Positions 43,756 through 56,344 of a stretch of 64,000 nt of DNA are shown one piece after another. Position numbers and translations under genes: made by a program. How positions within the stretch are numbered: position 1 is the first letter of the stretch; every line of letters starts with the position of its first letter. The stretch spans positions 80,996,347-81,060,346 of the forward strand of contig NC_037089.1 in NCBI RefSeq assembly GCF_002994745.2, written 5' to 3'. This stretch comes from Rosa chinensis (Eukaryota; Streptophyta; Magnoliopsida; Rosales; Rosaceae). The notes beneath the pieces are model-generated. The model was not told the DNA's origin and made no database searches. It saw only the letters and a list, made by a program, of their open reading frames with translations.

Positions 43756-45065
43756 TCAATTCCGTCCTCCAAAATGAAGGACAGAGTCTTCCCGAAGCCT
43801 TGCTTGTCAAAGATCTGAAATCGGCGATGGAATGCGCAACCGATCCTTTCGTCGAGGTCAACTGCGTCGGCGCCATGTGCCTGAAGAATCGGGGAGTGAA
43901 GTTAGAGAGAGTGGTTGATTGAGGGGAGAGGAAGAAGATGAGAGGTGGAGGAGTTAAAAGACACAGATTTGATGGCATCTGAAGGCAGAAAGCAAGAAGA
44001 AGAATGCAGAAAGCAAGAAGAAGAATGAAAGAAAGATTGAAGAAGAAGAAGAAGAAGAAAAAGAAAAAGGAAAAAAAAATTGAGATTAAATCTGTCTTTT
44101 TATTTTTATTTAGTGGCTCACGTGCATCACACGTGCAAAATTTAACGGTTCCGTGACAGAAATTGGTTGTAGGTACGACGTTGATACGAAATAATGAATC
44201 CAGGTATCACATTGATAACATTCAGAGTAGGGGTCATGGGCCGGGCTAGGGCCGGCCCTACCCTAAATTTTAGGGCATAGGGTCTGGCCGGGCCAGGCTT
44301 TGACCAAGTCAACAAAACTTAGGCCCGGGCCGGGGCGGGCCAGGGCTTCAATATGTAAACCCTTACCCGCCCTTAAGGCCCATTTTGCAAGGGTCGATAG
44401 GGTCGGGCCAAGCCTTTCTCTGTTTTAACACTTTTTAACTCAAAGTCTCAAAATGAAATTTAAACAAGGAATAACATCAAATTTGAATAACTGAAATCAC
44501 TGAATGTCTTCAATATTGTAGTCTGAAATCTCTATATCATCAATTTCAATATGACTGAAGACAAAATCTCCATATGATGATTACAATATTACATAAACTA
44601 AAGTTACTAAATGATGTAGCCTACTAATCGGTCCAAGAAAAAAAATAGTAGGAAAGGTGTCATTCTTGAAGACTTCCGTAGTCAAGATCCAAAAATCCTC
44701 TCTTCCCATGAGTCTGTTAAAGCACAACACAAAAAAATGTTAAAAAACAATACATTAAATCATCTATAAACCATCTACAGCAGACCATCATTACTTATTC
44801 CCACAATATTTTAGTTCATGATAGCACATTATTATGAGTTTCTGACAGCAAATGAACACCACAAGTCCACAAACATACAATGCAGCAAACAACCACACAA
44901 TGCAGCAAGAAATTTCAGTTGCATGCAAGAACAAAAAGGCATAGTTATAAGAACCGTAATGTGCAGTTCAAAACAACACCAACCTTTACTCAATATTTGT
45001 GATTGACTCATTCGCAGCTGAGTTTGATTGAGCACGTTCAAGGGTAAGCATCCATTCCGGTCTTG

Positions 45066-45437
45066 CTAACTGTGCATTTCGTATCTCTTCAACTCGCTGC
45101 TCATCTTGCTCCCTGTCTTGCATTGAATTCTAATATCAACTGATTGACTACTAATATGACCCTCCCAATGCCTACGTAAATGGCTAGTGCCATAACTTCC
45201 TCCACGTACCAACAATTGAGAGCAAATACTACATTTAGCATATTTCACAGCAAGATTACCCTCAGGGACTTCAACCTTTTCATAGAAGTTCCAAATAGTT
45301 TCTTTTTTATCTATTTGCTTTCTATGTATAGGAGGTTTTTCAGAAGTTTGTTGATTAGGTAAAGGAGGTTATGAATTTGTTGGGTCTGTGGAAGCAACAT
45401 TCATAGGACTAGTTACTGATTCAGCCATTTCCTCCAT
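45066..45437 (-). pseudogene. hAT transposase N-terminal fragment with BED zinc finger
   Basis: From an ATG at 45437 (MEEMAESVTSPMNVAS) the frame meets a TAA near 45372, then continues to a BED-type zinc finger: YAKCSICSQLL followed by GTSHLRRHWEGH, with the C-x2-C and His pairs in place. It ends after SSELKRYEMHS. The rest of the transposase (RNase H-like catalytic domain and hAT dimerisation region) is absent, so the element depends on other copies. Confidence 0.8.
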
Positions 45438-45683
45438 CACACTCGGGAGAAATCTTAAGTTAACAAAACGACACTAATTGGAACAACAATACAACTAGAC
45501 GTCTAGACTCACACACAATAACACAATATCACACACAATACAGCAACAAGTGCACTGAACTATAGAAAGGTTTAAGTTTACTGGAAACTTTTATAACAAA
45601 TTGAAGAGACACTCGAAAGCTTGAACAGAATACACAAAGCCCTCTCCCTCCTCCTTGCAAGTCTGCTAGTGCTCCATCACTGT

Positions 45684-45712
45684 AAAACACACACACACAC
45701 ACACACACACAA
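45684..45712. repeat. (CA)n microsatellite
   Basis: About 14 CA units inside the hAT element. Confidence 0.9.
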
Positions 45713-46188
45713 AACTTGATAAGGATACTGAAATACTGAATACTAAATTGTAATGAAGAGAAAAATAGGTTAGTTCAAAATACTGATACTCTTACCAGTA
45801 GTTCAGAGCTGGATACTAAATTGATGTTTATGTTTGGAATATGAAAATAGGTTGACGTTTATGTTTATTTATAGATATCAGACAAGAAAAAGAGGATTGC
45901 AACGGCCATATTCTATCTAACGATAACTTAATTATTATTATTTTTTAGAATAACGGTAACTTAATTTTTTGGGGGTGTGTGAACAACGGTAAAAAAAATC
46001 TCTATATAGACTAACCCACTGTCCTACTGCATACAAATTGGCTAGTAATTCATTTTTCAACCACCAAATATAAAGAAATTTGCACGGAACAGAAACTCAC
46101 CATATTAGTCTTATTCTGTTGCCGGCATCTGAGAGCTAAACCCAACCACAGAGTCTTCTTCTTAAAATATGGGAGTCTTCTTCTTCCG

Positions 46189-46222
<34 letters not shown>

Positions 46223-47305
46223 AACAGAAAACCAGAAAACACCAACAAGTAGGTCATCAAATTTGAACCGTAACTAGAAAAATTCGCTGTTAAACCAAAG
46301 GAAATGTTAAATTGAGTAGCTAATTGGCGTACCTAGACAAACAATCGGGTTATTTCACTACCCACAGTTGTGAAACTCGAAAGCTTCAGTCTTTATTCTC
46401 CAATCTCCATCATCATGCTACCCAGAAGCAAAAGCTTCAGTCTTTATTGGTAAAGGGGTCGGGGAAGGGCGGCGACTGGGTCTCGGGATCTGTGGAGGGT
46501 GGCGACGGATCAGTGAACTGCAGGCGGGTTGAACTGCAACGATGGGTTGAACTGCAGGTGGAGGAGGAATGGTATACTGATCGGAGAAGGAGGACGGGTC
46601 TTGAGATCAGCGAAGGAGGATGGGCCTCCAGGTCTGCGACGGATTGGACTGCAAGCGGAGGAGGAGGGCTTTACGGATCTGAGAAGGAGGATGGGTGGCC
46701 AGATCTGTGAAGGGCAACGACGGGGTCTCGAGGTCGGCGAACGGCGACGACGGATTGGACTGCACCACCGCCTACCTCTCTCTCTCTCTCAAATGGATAA
46801 GAATGATATGCGATAATGCGAATGGGAAGTCAGAAGCCTTTAGGTCTTTAGGTCGAGTGACTCTAGTAGTCTAGTCAATGACCTAGTTGACGACACTTTG
46901 GGCTTTGGGTTCAGTCTAGGCAAAACGGGCCTCATAAATTAATTGGGTTTGGCCATTTAGGACAGAAGACAAAATATTACCCATTCTCTAAAATATCAGA
47001 TTTTATTTCCTTTCTATGTAAATATGTAATATAGAAAATAAATATAAATAAAATATAAATTTTAGAGTTAGACCGGGCCGGGCCGTAGAGTTGGGTCGGG
47101 CCGGGCCGTAGAGTAGGGTTGGGCATCATTTACATAACCCATACCCTACCCTATTTAAAAAAGGGTTGGGCCGGCCCGCCCTAATGCAAGGGTCGGGTCG
47201 GGCCGGGCTTTGGCCCTATGGGCCGGGCGGGCTTAGGGTAGGTTTAGGGCCAAAGGGCCAAATGGTGAGGCCTAATTCAGAGTTCAGATATCATTTTGAA
47301 AGTCA

Positions 47306-47473
47306 CCAAAGTGTCCAGACACCGTTGGTGAATTTTTCCCATATTAATAAATAAAAAAGACATTAGTTAAAACCATGGAGAGAGGGTCTCCAAAGTGTCC
47401 AGACACCGTTGGTGAATTTTTCCCATATTAATAAATAAAAAAGACATTAGTTAAAACCATGGAGAGAGGGTCT
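47306..47473. repeat. 84-bp tandem duplication across the MULE end
   Basis: Two units (47306-47389, 47390-47473), apparently identical. Each contains the last 35 bp of the right TIR, the target duplication ATATTAATAA and 39 bp of flank ending GAGAGAGGGTCT. Confidence 0.92.
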
Positions 47474-48083
47474 CTCCGCAAGTTTCGGAGGCCCTCTCTC
47501 CATTGTTTTAGGTATGTAGGTACCTTATTAGCTTATTAGTAAACTTGAGAAGGAAAAGGAAAAGAAAAAAACAAAATTAACAAAATTCTTATATTTATAG
47601 TTTTATTCACGAAAAATAAAAATTGAAAAAAAGCCAATAAACACCCCACGTGTGAAGTGAAGAGGCTAGGATATTTATTATCTAGGAACCTAACAACATA
47701 GGTTATGTCTAATAACTACCTTACAGCTATTAGTTTTTACCTACATTTTTATTTACAACAGTTTAAAATTTTTATAATGACCTTTCAAAAATTACACTTA
47801 TATATTGAGCCAAATTTAATCATTAATTTGTTGGCTCTTTGCACGTTTCATGTTTCACGACTTCTATTTAAAAAATTAAAAATAAAAAAAAAGTTCTTGA
47901 CCCGAAGCACTAAAGTAGACTAAAATTAACACACTTATTCTAGTAATAAATTTTTATTCTTACTAATCCAATTTAACATGAAATGACAATTTTACCCTCA
48001 ACATAATTAATAAACTACAAAACTGCCGCTTGCTAATCTCTCTCACTCCAGCACGACCGTCGCCGGCACCTCTTTCTCTCTCT
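47474..48083. other. Intergenic, AT-rich
   Basis: No gene or element boundary was recognised. A CT-rich microrepeat at 48072-48089 abuts the next element. Confidence 0.45.
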
Positions 48084-48091
48084 CTCTCTAG

Positions 48092-49512
48092 CAAGGGCGG
48101 ATCCAGGAATTCAACCTTGGTGGGGCTTGAATTTCTTAACAAATGAAAAAAAAAAAAATGGCTCTGCACATCAGCAACATCCATGAACTCCATTCAAGTT
48201 TACACACAAATTCAGCAAACCCAACCCATAAATCAAATTCACGTTTACACACACAATTCAACAAATCCACAAATTCACGTTTACACAATTTCAGACACCA
48301 AAAAACAACCCAGTACCCAGAAGGTCAGAAATCAAAAAGGGTTTAGCTAATTAGCTTTAACAATTTCAATTTGGGTTTTATGAATTGGTTATCAGAATAC
48401 CTATTTAACATCGGTGATTAAGTATTTCAGTGGACTCACTAATCAAGCCATCAAGGGCCAAAGATAGAGCCAGGGGAGGAGGAGAATAAGAGAAGAGACC
48501 TGGAGCAGTAATCGGTGGAGTCACTGATCAAGCCATCAACGCATCGAGGGCCGAAGACGGAGAGGAGGAGAAGAAGAAAAGAAGAAACCTGGAGCTTTAG
48601 TTTGTTGGAAATTTTGATTGTGTATTTCAAAATACTTTGTGTAACTCCCAATGCTTTGAAAAACTATTTACTATACATTTATTCTTAAACGTTACTACTT
48701 CATTATGTTCATAATATTAGGGCATATTAAGGTTACGGGAGTTACGATATTCCAATAATTATCTTATTAAATTTGCATAATATCTCTAAGCCTTTTCATC
48801 TACTATATATACCTATCACTTCTTGGTCTTACACACACAATGAAATTCATTATCTTCTATAGTCCTCTACTTAGCCATTTCTCTAGTGAGTTCATACATA
48901 TTCTAGAGTGTTCCTTGTTCTTACTCTTTCATAATGCCAAAGGAAAAAATCAAGTATTTCTAGGATCCAAGTTTGTGAGTGTACGCTTACAAGGATTAAC
49001 GGTTGTTGTACCCTGGAGGGTAGGGTGCCACAAACCTGCTACACAGAGACATTGTCTCCGATGGACGAAATCTACTCTTAAGGGCAGTGTTTACACTCCT
49101 CAACCACAAACTCTTTTTGAATGATCTGTCCTCCTAAAGCCTACAAATCCACTAGATAAGTGTTATGATTCTTGGTATTTTAGTCTATTATCACAATGAA
49201 ATGATCATTGTTATTTGTTATTAATATATTATATTTATGTGATTTTGTAGGAGATGAAATCCGGTGACAAAAATAGCATCCATCGACCAAATTTTCCAAC
49301 ATAGTTTACCGATGGAGCTTGGAGGCCTGGATCTCGAAGTCGAAGAGAAGTAGAAGAAGACGAGAAGAATCAGTGGTGGGGCTTGAGAAAGGGAAAGAGA
49401 CTTCAAAAAAAAAAAAAAAAAAACACAGATATATAGACTTAATTTTTTTTTTCCGGCCCAAAAATCTCGGTAGGGCTTGAGCCCAACCGAAACATGGCTG
49501 GATCCGCCCCTG
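48092..49512. mobile_element. hAT-like non-autonomous element, about 1.4 kb
   Basis: The termini match as inverted repeats: left CAAGGGCGGATCCAG, right (reversed) CAGGGGCGGATCCAG, followed at both ends by similar sequence (TTGGTGGGGCTTGA and TTGGGCTCAAG). CAGGGGCGGATCCAG-like ends are common for plant hAT elements. The flanks do not give a clean 8-bp duplication (the left flank is CT-rich), so the exact borders are uncertain. Inside is an 85-bp tandem duplication near 48430-48600 and a poly-A run at 49405-49423. No transposase was seen. Confidence 0.65.
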
Positions 49513-49860
49513 CAGTCTCTGGCACAACATCGATGGATTCCCACGGCGGCGACGTTTTTGGTATTATATTCCAGGGAAGGTAGAGCCATCGAAAAAATTG
49601 ATAGCTGAGCCAGTGGATTCGTTTTGGAGCTTTCTTCGATTCCGGTAGCCGAGTCAATCAATCTGAATGCCGACACTACAACGAATCAGAGACGGAAAAT
49701 CCGGCCTTCTTCCCCGAACTCATCCTTCCATCAACCTTCTTCCCTGTCGTTTTCCAACACCGATGTCGTCGTCGTCTCCGACATCACCAGCGTCATTGAA
49801 GATCTCTCTCTCTCTCTCACTCTCTTTTAGTTGCTAATTCCTTTCGTTTTGAAATCTAAG
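49513..49860 (+). other. Unassigned GC-richer stretch with a small ORF
   Basis: A frame over 49624-49830 (68 aa, Ser-rich, including SINLNADTTTNQRRK and DVVVVSDITSVIEDL) has a codon-like composition and could be a broken first exon. No family was recognised and no splice partner was found. Confidence 0.25.
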
Positions 49861-51234
49861 GCTGTGATTGATTGAATAATCTACAGATCAATCAAAAGAC
49901 ATAATATGATGGAAAAGTTTTGAAAATCCCAAATACTTGTTTGGAGCCAGTGTTACTGATGCTAGAAATTTTATTGGTTTTATTGCCCCCAATAAAAAGT
50001 TTTGAATTGATGTAGTACGTCATTTTCTTTCTCAATTAAGGTTTTTTTTGTCTAATTTTAGAGAGATTAGTTCCCCTCCCGCCGCCGCCGCCGCCCTCGC
50101 CCCCCCCCCCCCCAACACATAAACATTTATTGGGGGCCAATAAACCTCTCCGTCAACCTATGAGATCTCTGAAGACCTATTTGAGGATCTTTGGAGAGGT
50201 TTTATAAACTTTTATTACCCCCTCATAAATGGTTATTGGGAGGCAATAAATGTTCATTAGGGAGGTAATATATCTCTCTGGTGACTTGTAAGATCTCTGA
50301 CGACCTATTTAAGGACCTTCGGGGAGGTTTTCAGAGAAGTCTGGCAGCCAGTGATCGGTGTTCAGATTCAGGCAACCGACAACAGGATTCCGGCGACCGG
50401 TGATCGGAATCTGACGACTGGTGGCCGGTAACAGAACTTTAGCAAAGTCTCCAATAGTTTAAAATAAATTTAAAAAAATATTGTCAGCAATTTAGCATTT
50501 ACTATTTCACATTAAATTATTATAACTCACTATATAATAATGTAATTCAAGATTTTCTTGTGAAATATAATAGATAATTGATGAAACATACATCTCTAAA
50601 AGTTTCATTTAAAATTTTCATATTTTTCTTTAAATTTTCATCATTTTTCTTTATTAATTATAGATATCGATATATCCTCCATATTTCCATCGAAAATTCC
50701 ATTTTCTGAATTATCGATATTTTCTCGATATTTGATATTTTACAAGGAACACTACAACTAGAAAATTTATCCGTGCGCTACACGATATTCTGACTTGTTG
50801 AACACAGGAGGACAATATTCTCTGACTCGTTGAACACGGGAGGACTAACCCCGGAGCACACAGGACAATTTAATCAAAAGTATTAACGAGACTGGCTTCT
50901 AACTCCTTCGGGGTCATACTATTACTATCCCTTGATTTGGGTTAGAAACAAACAAACAAACAAACAGACAAATAAATAAATTCACAGCTGAGTAATGAAT
51001 CAAACGATGAATCATTTACTAGATGATTTTTTTCCGGGAAAACCACCCCTTTATTCCAAGCATTTACTTTACATACTAGACTGAGACTGACGGTAGTGGA
51101 ACAACCAAAAGTTTATTCCGGCATTATTTACCTTTACATGGGAGAGGAAGTAGAGTAGCAACCGAAAATGGGGAGGGTCATCAAAAAAGTTCACAACCAT
51201 CAGGTAAGACCATCTTCGCTCGCAAAATCTACCT
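49861..51234. other. Intergenic with tandem repeat; 3' flank of the phosphorylase gene
   Basis: GCC repeats and a poly-C run lie at 50082-50114. A diverged direct repeat of about 110-bp period (AGATCTCTGA, GACCTATTT, GGAGGTTTT) covers about 50119-50340. From 51000 on the sequence is probably the 3' UTR of the phosphorylase (minus). Confidence 0.5.
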
Positions 51235-54200
51235 CTACTGTAATTCGACAGGGTTAATGTTCCATATGTCTTTAGCGTATTCGTAGATGGTTCTGTCACT
51301 GCTAAACTTGGATGAGCCTGCTGTGTTCAGGATTGACATTCTTGTCCATTTCTGCCATTAACAACAGTCATAAATATCAGGCACAAATTACACAAAACAC
51401 TGCTTGTAAATCGTGGCCATATAACAATACATGTATGACAATGCCTAGCAAGTCATTTGAAGCCTATTGTTCCCAAAACAAAGTATAGACTAAGGAAACA
51501 AAATGATTTAGACTTATTAGAAATCAAGCGAGTAATGCATGCCCGCAAGTGTTAATATGAAGGAAACATGTGTATTAACAGAGGAGCGCATGCATACAGA
51601 TCAAGGGGGCATAACTTAACTCACCTTTTGGTCCCGATACGCCTCATCAACCTTCTCTTGGCATTCTATGTAACTGGGGAAGTCTTTGCCAACAAGGAAG
51701 TAATCAGCACGACCAAATCCTTCATTTCCTTCCAAGGATCCGATCAGGTCATCATAATCGTACAACCCAAAAACACCACTTGTGACAAATTCCTTGACTT
51801 CTTCAAAACGGGGGTCTGGAACAAACTGCATTGGGCACAGGTTAAGTTAAGATCTCATTCGACATAAATTAGATAAAAAAAAAAAAATATTATAATCCTT
51901 TTTATGCAATCAAAGATAAAGAGAAACTTCTTCAATGTAAACTTGATTCACTGACCAACCAACCAGAATCAGTCATTATGATATTCCAATGCAAAACATT
52001 TTCACTAGATCTGTTTTGACAAGAGTAAAACAATTGAAAGAAGCAATCAAGACAAACCTTCCCCTCAGCTCGTTCTTTTCTCAGCCCAGCAATCTCATGA
52101 GCTTCAGCACCAAAGAGGAAAAAGTTATCTGCTCCAACCTCTTCTCTTATTTCAACATTGGCTCCATCCAGAGTCCCAATTAGGATGCAGCCATTCATTG
52201 CAAACTTCATGTTGCTGGTGCCACTGGCCTCCATCCCAGCAGTGCTGCAAAGAAATAAAAAAAGATATATATATATAAAGGAGACCACATAAGGTAGGAT
52301 TGCAGTTGTCTAAAAGTTGGATATTACAGTCCACCACATCATAGTGAAATAATTTGGCGCACATAAATGAAACATATTATGAATGAACTGAATTACCTGA
52401 TGTGCTGTGAGAGCTCACTTGCAGGAATTAATAATTCAGCAACACTGACATTATAATCAGGTACAAAGATAACCTGATATGACATCCAATAGTATAATCT
52501 AGTGGATCAGTAATTCAAAGAAACTCGCAGGAAATCATAAACGCTCATGTAAGTCGAAAGAATATGCAAAATCAACTATGTGGTCACTTCTGCTTATAAA
52601 TTTTTTTTTCCATGCCATAACCATCATAAGGATAATGACTAAAAAATTTGTTGTGAACACAAATAATTACCAAGCTGTTAATCCAGACACTATTAGCACA
52701 CAAATATTGTTTTGAACTTTAACAAGTTATCAATACCCTATAGTCACAAAAGATATTCATACCTTTAGTAGATCACCTATACTAGGATCATGATTTACAG
52801 TCTCCGCGACATCTGTGATAAACTTCACAATTCTCTTGGCTTGTACATACGTTGCAAATGCTTTTCCTCCGAACATACAAACACGTGGAACAAACTTTGC
52901 TTTCCTTTGTGAAGCACTCATTTCTTTCATTTTCTTGTACCGGTAAACAATTCCCAAAATATTCATAAGTTGTCTCTTGTATTCATGAATGCGCTTCACC
53001 TGAAAACAAGCATTCCAATTGACATCTCTGTTTTTTTTTCTTATTATTATTTGGGTGGGGGGAATAGGAGAAGAAAACTTTGATGCGTGTATGATGGATA
53101 ATGCAAGGAGAGTTCGACAAGATGATCACAATTGATGCACATTGAAAAACATTACCAAACTATGCACAAGGTTGCCAGGACCTAGAAATGTTTAACAAGC
53201 CTCGGTATATTTAAGATACTTTTGAACGATCAATTAGAGCATATCAAGGGCATTAACATGAACTGATAGGATTCTATTACAGTGAATTATTCAGGCACAA
53301 ATTCTTCTTTTCACCATTATCATGGTAAAATATTATTTAGTACTCCAGGTTCAGGTCCCATCAGTATACCAAATATTTTGAAATATAGGGAAATTACCTG
53401 GATATCAAACATTGCATCAGGGTTGACAGAAAATCCTGTTTTTTCTTTAATGAATGATGCAACTTTCAACTTGTTGCTCCTTTTTGCTTGCCTCCATTGA
53501 GTTTGGAGATCCTCATCATCCGCAAACTACCATAAAATCAAATAACTCTTTAAGTACATAACTATCACAATGGTACTGGACAAATTATATAAATGCAAAA
53601 CTCTTACTAGATTGTTCTTGAGACTTTTACCTGTCGTAACTCGGCCAGTTTTTCTGTATTTAAGACCCAGTCTTCTGTGCCAATCCATTTGGTTAGAATA
53701 TTACTCAAATCTGGATTGCAGAAGCGGATCCATCTTCTTGGTGTCACGCCATTTGTCTTGTTTTGAAACTTCTTAGGCCACAACTGCCACATTCATAGAG
53801 TAGAGATCAATAATTTAAAATAAAATAAAATAATATTTCAGCCCCAAAGAGCGTCATTTTTACTAAAATTATGAAGGCTTACTTTATAAAATGAATTGAA
53901 TACTTCATCCTTTACTATTTCACTATGTATCTCAGCAACACCATTTACTGCATGACCACCTACAACACAAAGGTTTGCCATACGAACTAGCTTAGGTGGT
54001 TTTGGGGGTGCCTTTTTCTTTTCCTCTATGGGTTTCTTCTTAGGCTCAATTTCTTCATCAATGGCCCCGACATCCTTTTCCTCTATGGGTTTCTTCTCAG
54101 GCTCAATTTCTTCATCAATGGCCCTGACATCCTTTTTTGAGTCTTCAAGTTTTTGCGCAATTTCTTCATCAACGGCCCCGACATCCTTTTTTGAATCTTC

Positions 54201-56295
54201 AAGTTTTTCAGTGGGAAGAACAACGGAGCTTTCTTTGGGTTTAACAAATAACTTTGCATATGTGGCAGGCAAATCAACATTTTCTAAGATTCTCATCTCC
54301 TTCAGTTTCTTTTCTAATAAATCACAATCTTCTGTACCATACTCCGAGACTATGGTGTTAATGAGCTGTACAATATGAAACTGTAAGCAATAGCATATTT
54401 AAAAAAACAAAAGGTAGATTCACTAAATTAGGTATATATTCCGGCATTACCTCCTCATCTATCAGTTCTATGATCTCCACATGTCGAGGAAGCAGCTTCT
54501 GCATAAGTTCCAAACTCCATTTCTCCAATGCCTCAGGTAGAACAGTATGGTTTGTATATGCAACCGTTCTAGTATAGAGAGTAGCAGGATGTGAGGAAAG
54601 AAAGTTACTACAGTTGAGCATGCAAAATTAAATAGGCATCTTCATTCAAGAAACAATATTATATATGGTTATAAAGAATCAACTAACTGCTTTAACATTC
54701 ATTTGATAAGATGGAAAACGAGGTGGTTTGGACCAATTATAGCATATGAAGAAACCAAATTCCGGACTACCTTGTGTAGGACCAATAGGCAAGTGGATAG
54801 GCTAGGTGTAAACAGATAATCAGGCATGCATGCATGTAATGTATGTAACAAATTAACCACCCAATAAAAGCAAGGAAGAAGGTTCTCTACATTACTAATG
54901 AGTATGAGCCGCTTGCTTGTATTATTGTGTTCCAACTATTCTCACAGTAAATTTAAAAGTCCTCTAAGTTTCCCCTTTGTTAACTATATCTACTATAGTA
55001 TTCCTATACAATCACCAATAAATGACCATAAAACAGCCAACAGGTGTCACCTTTGAGTAATATTCCAGGCCTCCTTCCATGTCAAACCCTTCAAATCCAT
55101 TAAAATCCTAATCAGCTCAGGAATGCAGAGAGTTGGATGAGTGTCATTCATCTGCACTGCAACCTTCTCGGGGAACTCTTCCCAGTTTAGGTTTGTTCCG
55201 GATCTTCTCTCAAAACGTGCAACAATATCTTGGAGAGAAGCTGAACATAAAGTATATTGTTGCTTCAGACGAAGTGTCTTTCCCTCCAGTGAGTCATCGC
55301 CAGGATAAAGTACATAGCAAATCTGATAAGCATTTGACAAACTTAAATTTTACCAACTGAACTATATGTGGTAAAATTGCAACCAAACAAGGAAAATTTG
55401 ACCATGCAACTACTGGTAGTAGGAAAATCCAAAATAGGTAGAGATTGACACATGGAAGTTGGAACATAAACACACACAATCTATACGTGTTCAATAGTAG
55501 GAAGAATGCAGTAAATGTCTCCCCCCTTCCCCCCTCTCCACCTGAAATTTATATAACCTAAACTCTGGATTTGCTAATTCAATGGACACCTTTGGTTGGT
55601 TGATAAATTTGCGAATAAAAAAAGCGAAAGGAAAAGAAGAAAACAAAAAGAAACACATACGATGTACAAACCTTTTCGGCATTTGCTAAAGCTTCACATG
55701 CTTTTGTGTGCTCCCCAGAATTAAAAGAATATAAATCAAAATCCTCTGACGGAGCTTTGGTTGACCAAAGCCGCAAGTTGATAGTCGTTTTTGTTTTGTA
55801 TCCTGGTATTGGAACATCATAAGCAACAGCCTCAATATCTTCTCCTCCAATCCAATGCCGTTTTCCGTCTGATCCAGTAGCAACATTGCCGTAGAATTTT
55901 ACATGATAAGAAACATCATTCCTCACAATCTCCCAGGGATTTCCCAGCTACAAGAGCCAGCAACAAATAGAAATTTAATGATTTCATAAGCTTTTACAGA
56001 CTGAAACAATTGAAATGAAGGTGACAAACAGAAATTACGCACACCTCAAGCCAATCCTCAGCTACTTCTTCTTGACCGTCTTTGGTAATTCGCTGTTTAA
56101 ATAACCCATACTTGTACCTAAGTCCATAACCCCATGCTGGGTAGTTCAAAGTTGCCAAAGAATCCAAGAAGCATGAGGCAAGCCGACCAAGACCCCCATT
56201 CCCGAGGGCAGCATCTGGCTCCTACAATTAATTAACCAAGTTGGCTAAATCAACTCACAGAAACAGAGCATCTGGACACACACACACACAAACAC

Positions 56296-56344
<49 letters not shown>

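Larger units (their letters stand above)
44228..47274 (-). mobile_element. Non-autonomous hAT element, 3047 bp, nested in the MULE
   Basis: Flanked by a perfect 8-bp duplication ATTCAGAG (44220-44227 and 47275-47282), the hAT signature. The ends are short imperfect TIRs (TAGGGGTCATGG and, reversed, TAGGCCTCACCA). Subterminal GGGCCGGGC motifs cluster at both ends (44235-44400, 47070-47230), as in hAT elements. It keeps only an N-terminal transposase fragment with a BED finger (minus strand, 45066-45437). It sits inside the right TIR of the host MULE. Confidence 0.9.
42765..47340. mobile_element. Mutator-like element, sister of 12365-13857, split by a hAT
   Basis: The ends read GGGAAAAATTCACC on both strands, with TIRs matching those at 12365-13857. 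ATATTAATAA flanks both sides (42755-42764, 47341-47350), a 9-10 bp target duplication. Removing the hAT (3047 bp) and its extra 8 bp leaves 1521 bp, close to the 1493 bp of the sister. It carries the same two cargo blocks in inverted overall orientation: minus strand AMVNLTPFILVFQTFVGIVG near 43370-43420, and plus strand MALKRTGAALSDY from 43142. The cargo has diverged and no transposase is present. Confidence 0.88.

Noticed and set aside
43628..43978. Open frame rich in LGLGLG and FGFGFG
   Set aside because: It is produced by a hexanucleotide repeat within MULE cargo.
48092..49512. Clean 8-bp target duplication for the hAT-like element
   Set aside because: CTCTCTAG and CAGTCTCT do not match; the left flank is a CT microrepeat, so I do not claim a duplication.
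53838..54378. Opposite-strand frame with repeated [11 protein letters not shown]
   Set aside because: It is antisense to the repeated acidic insertion of the phosphorylase.
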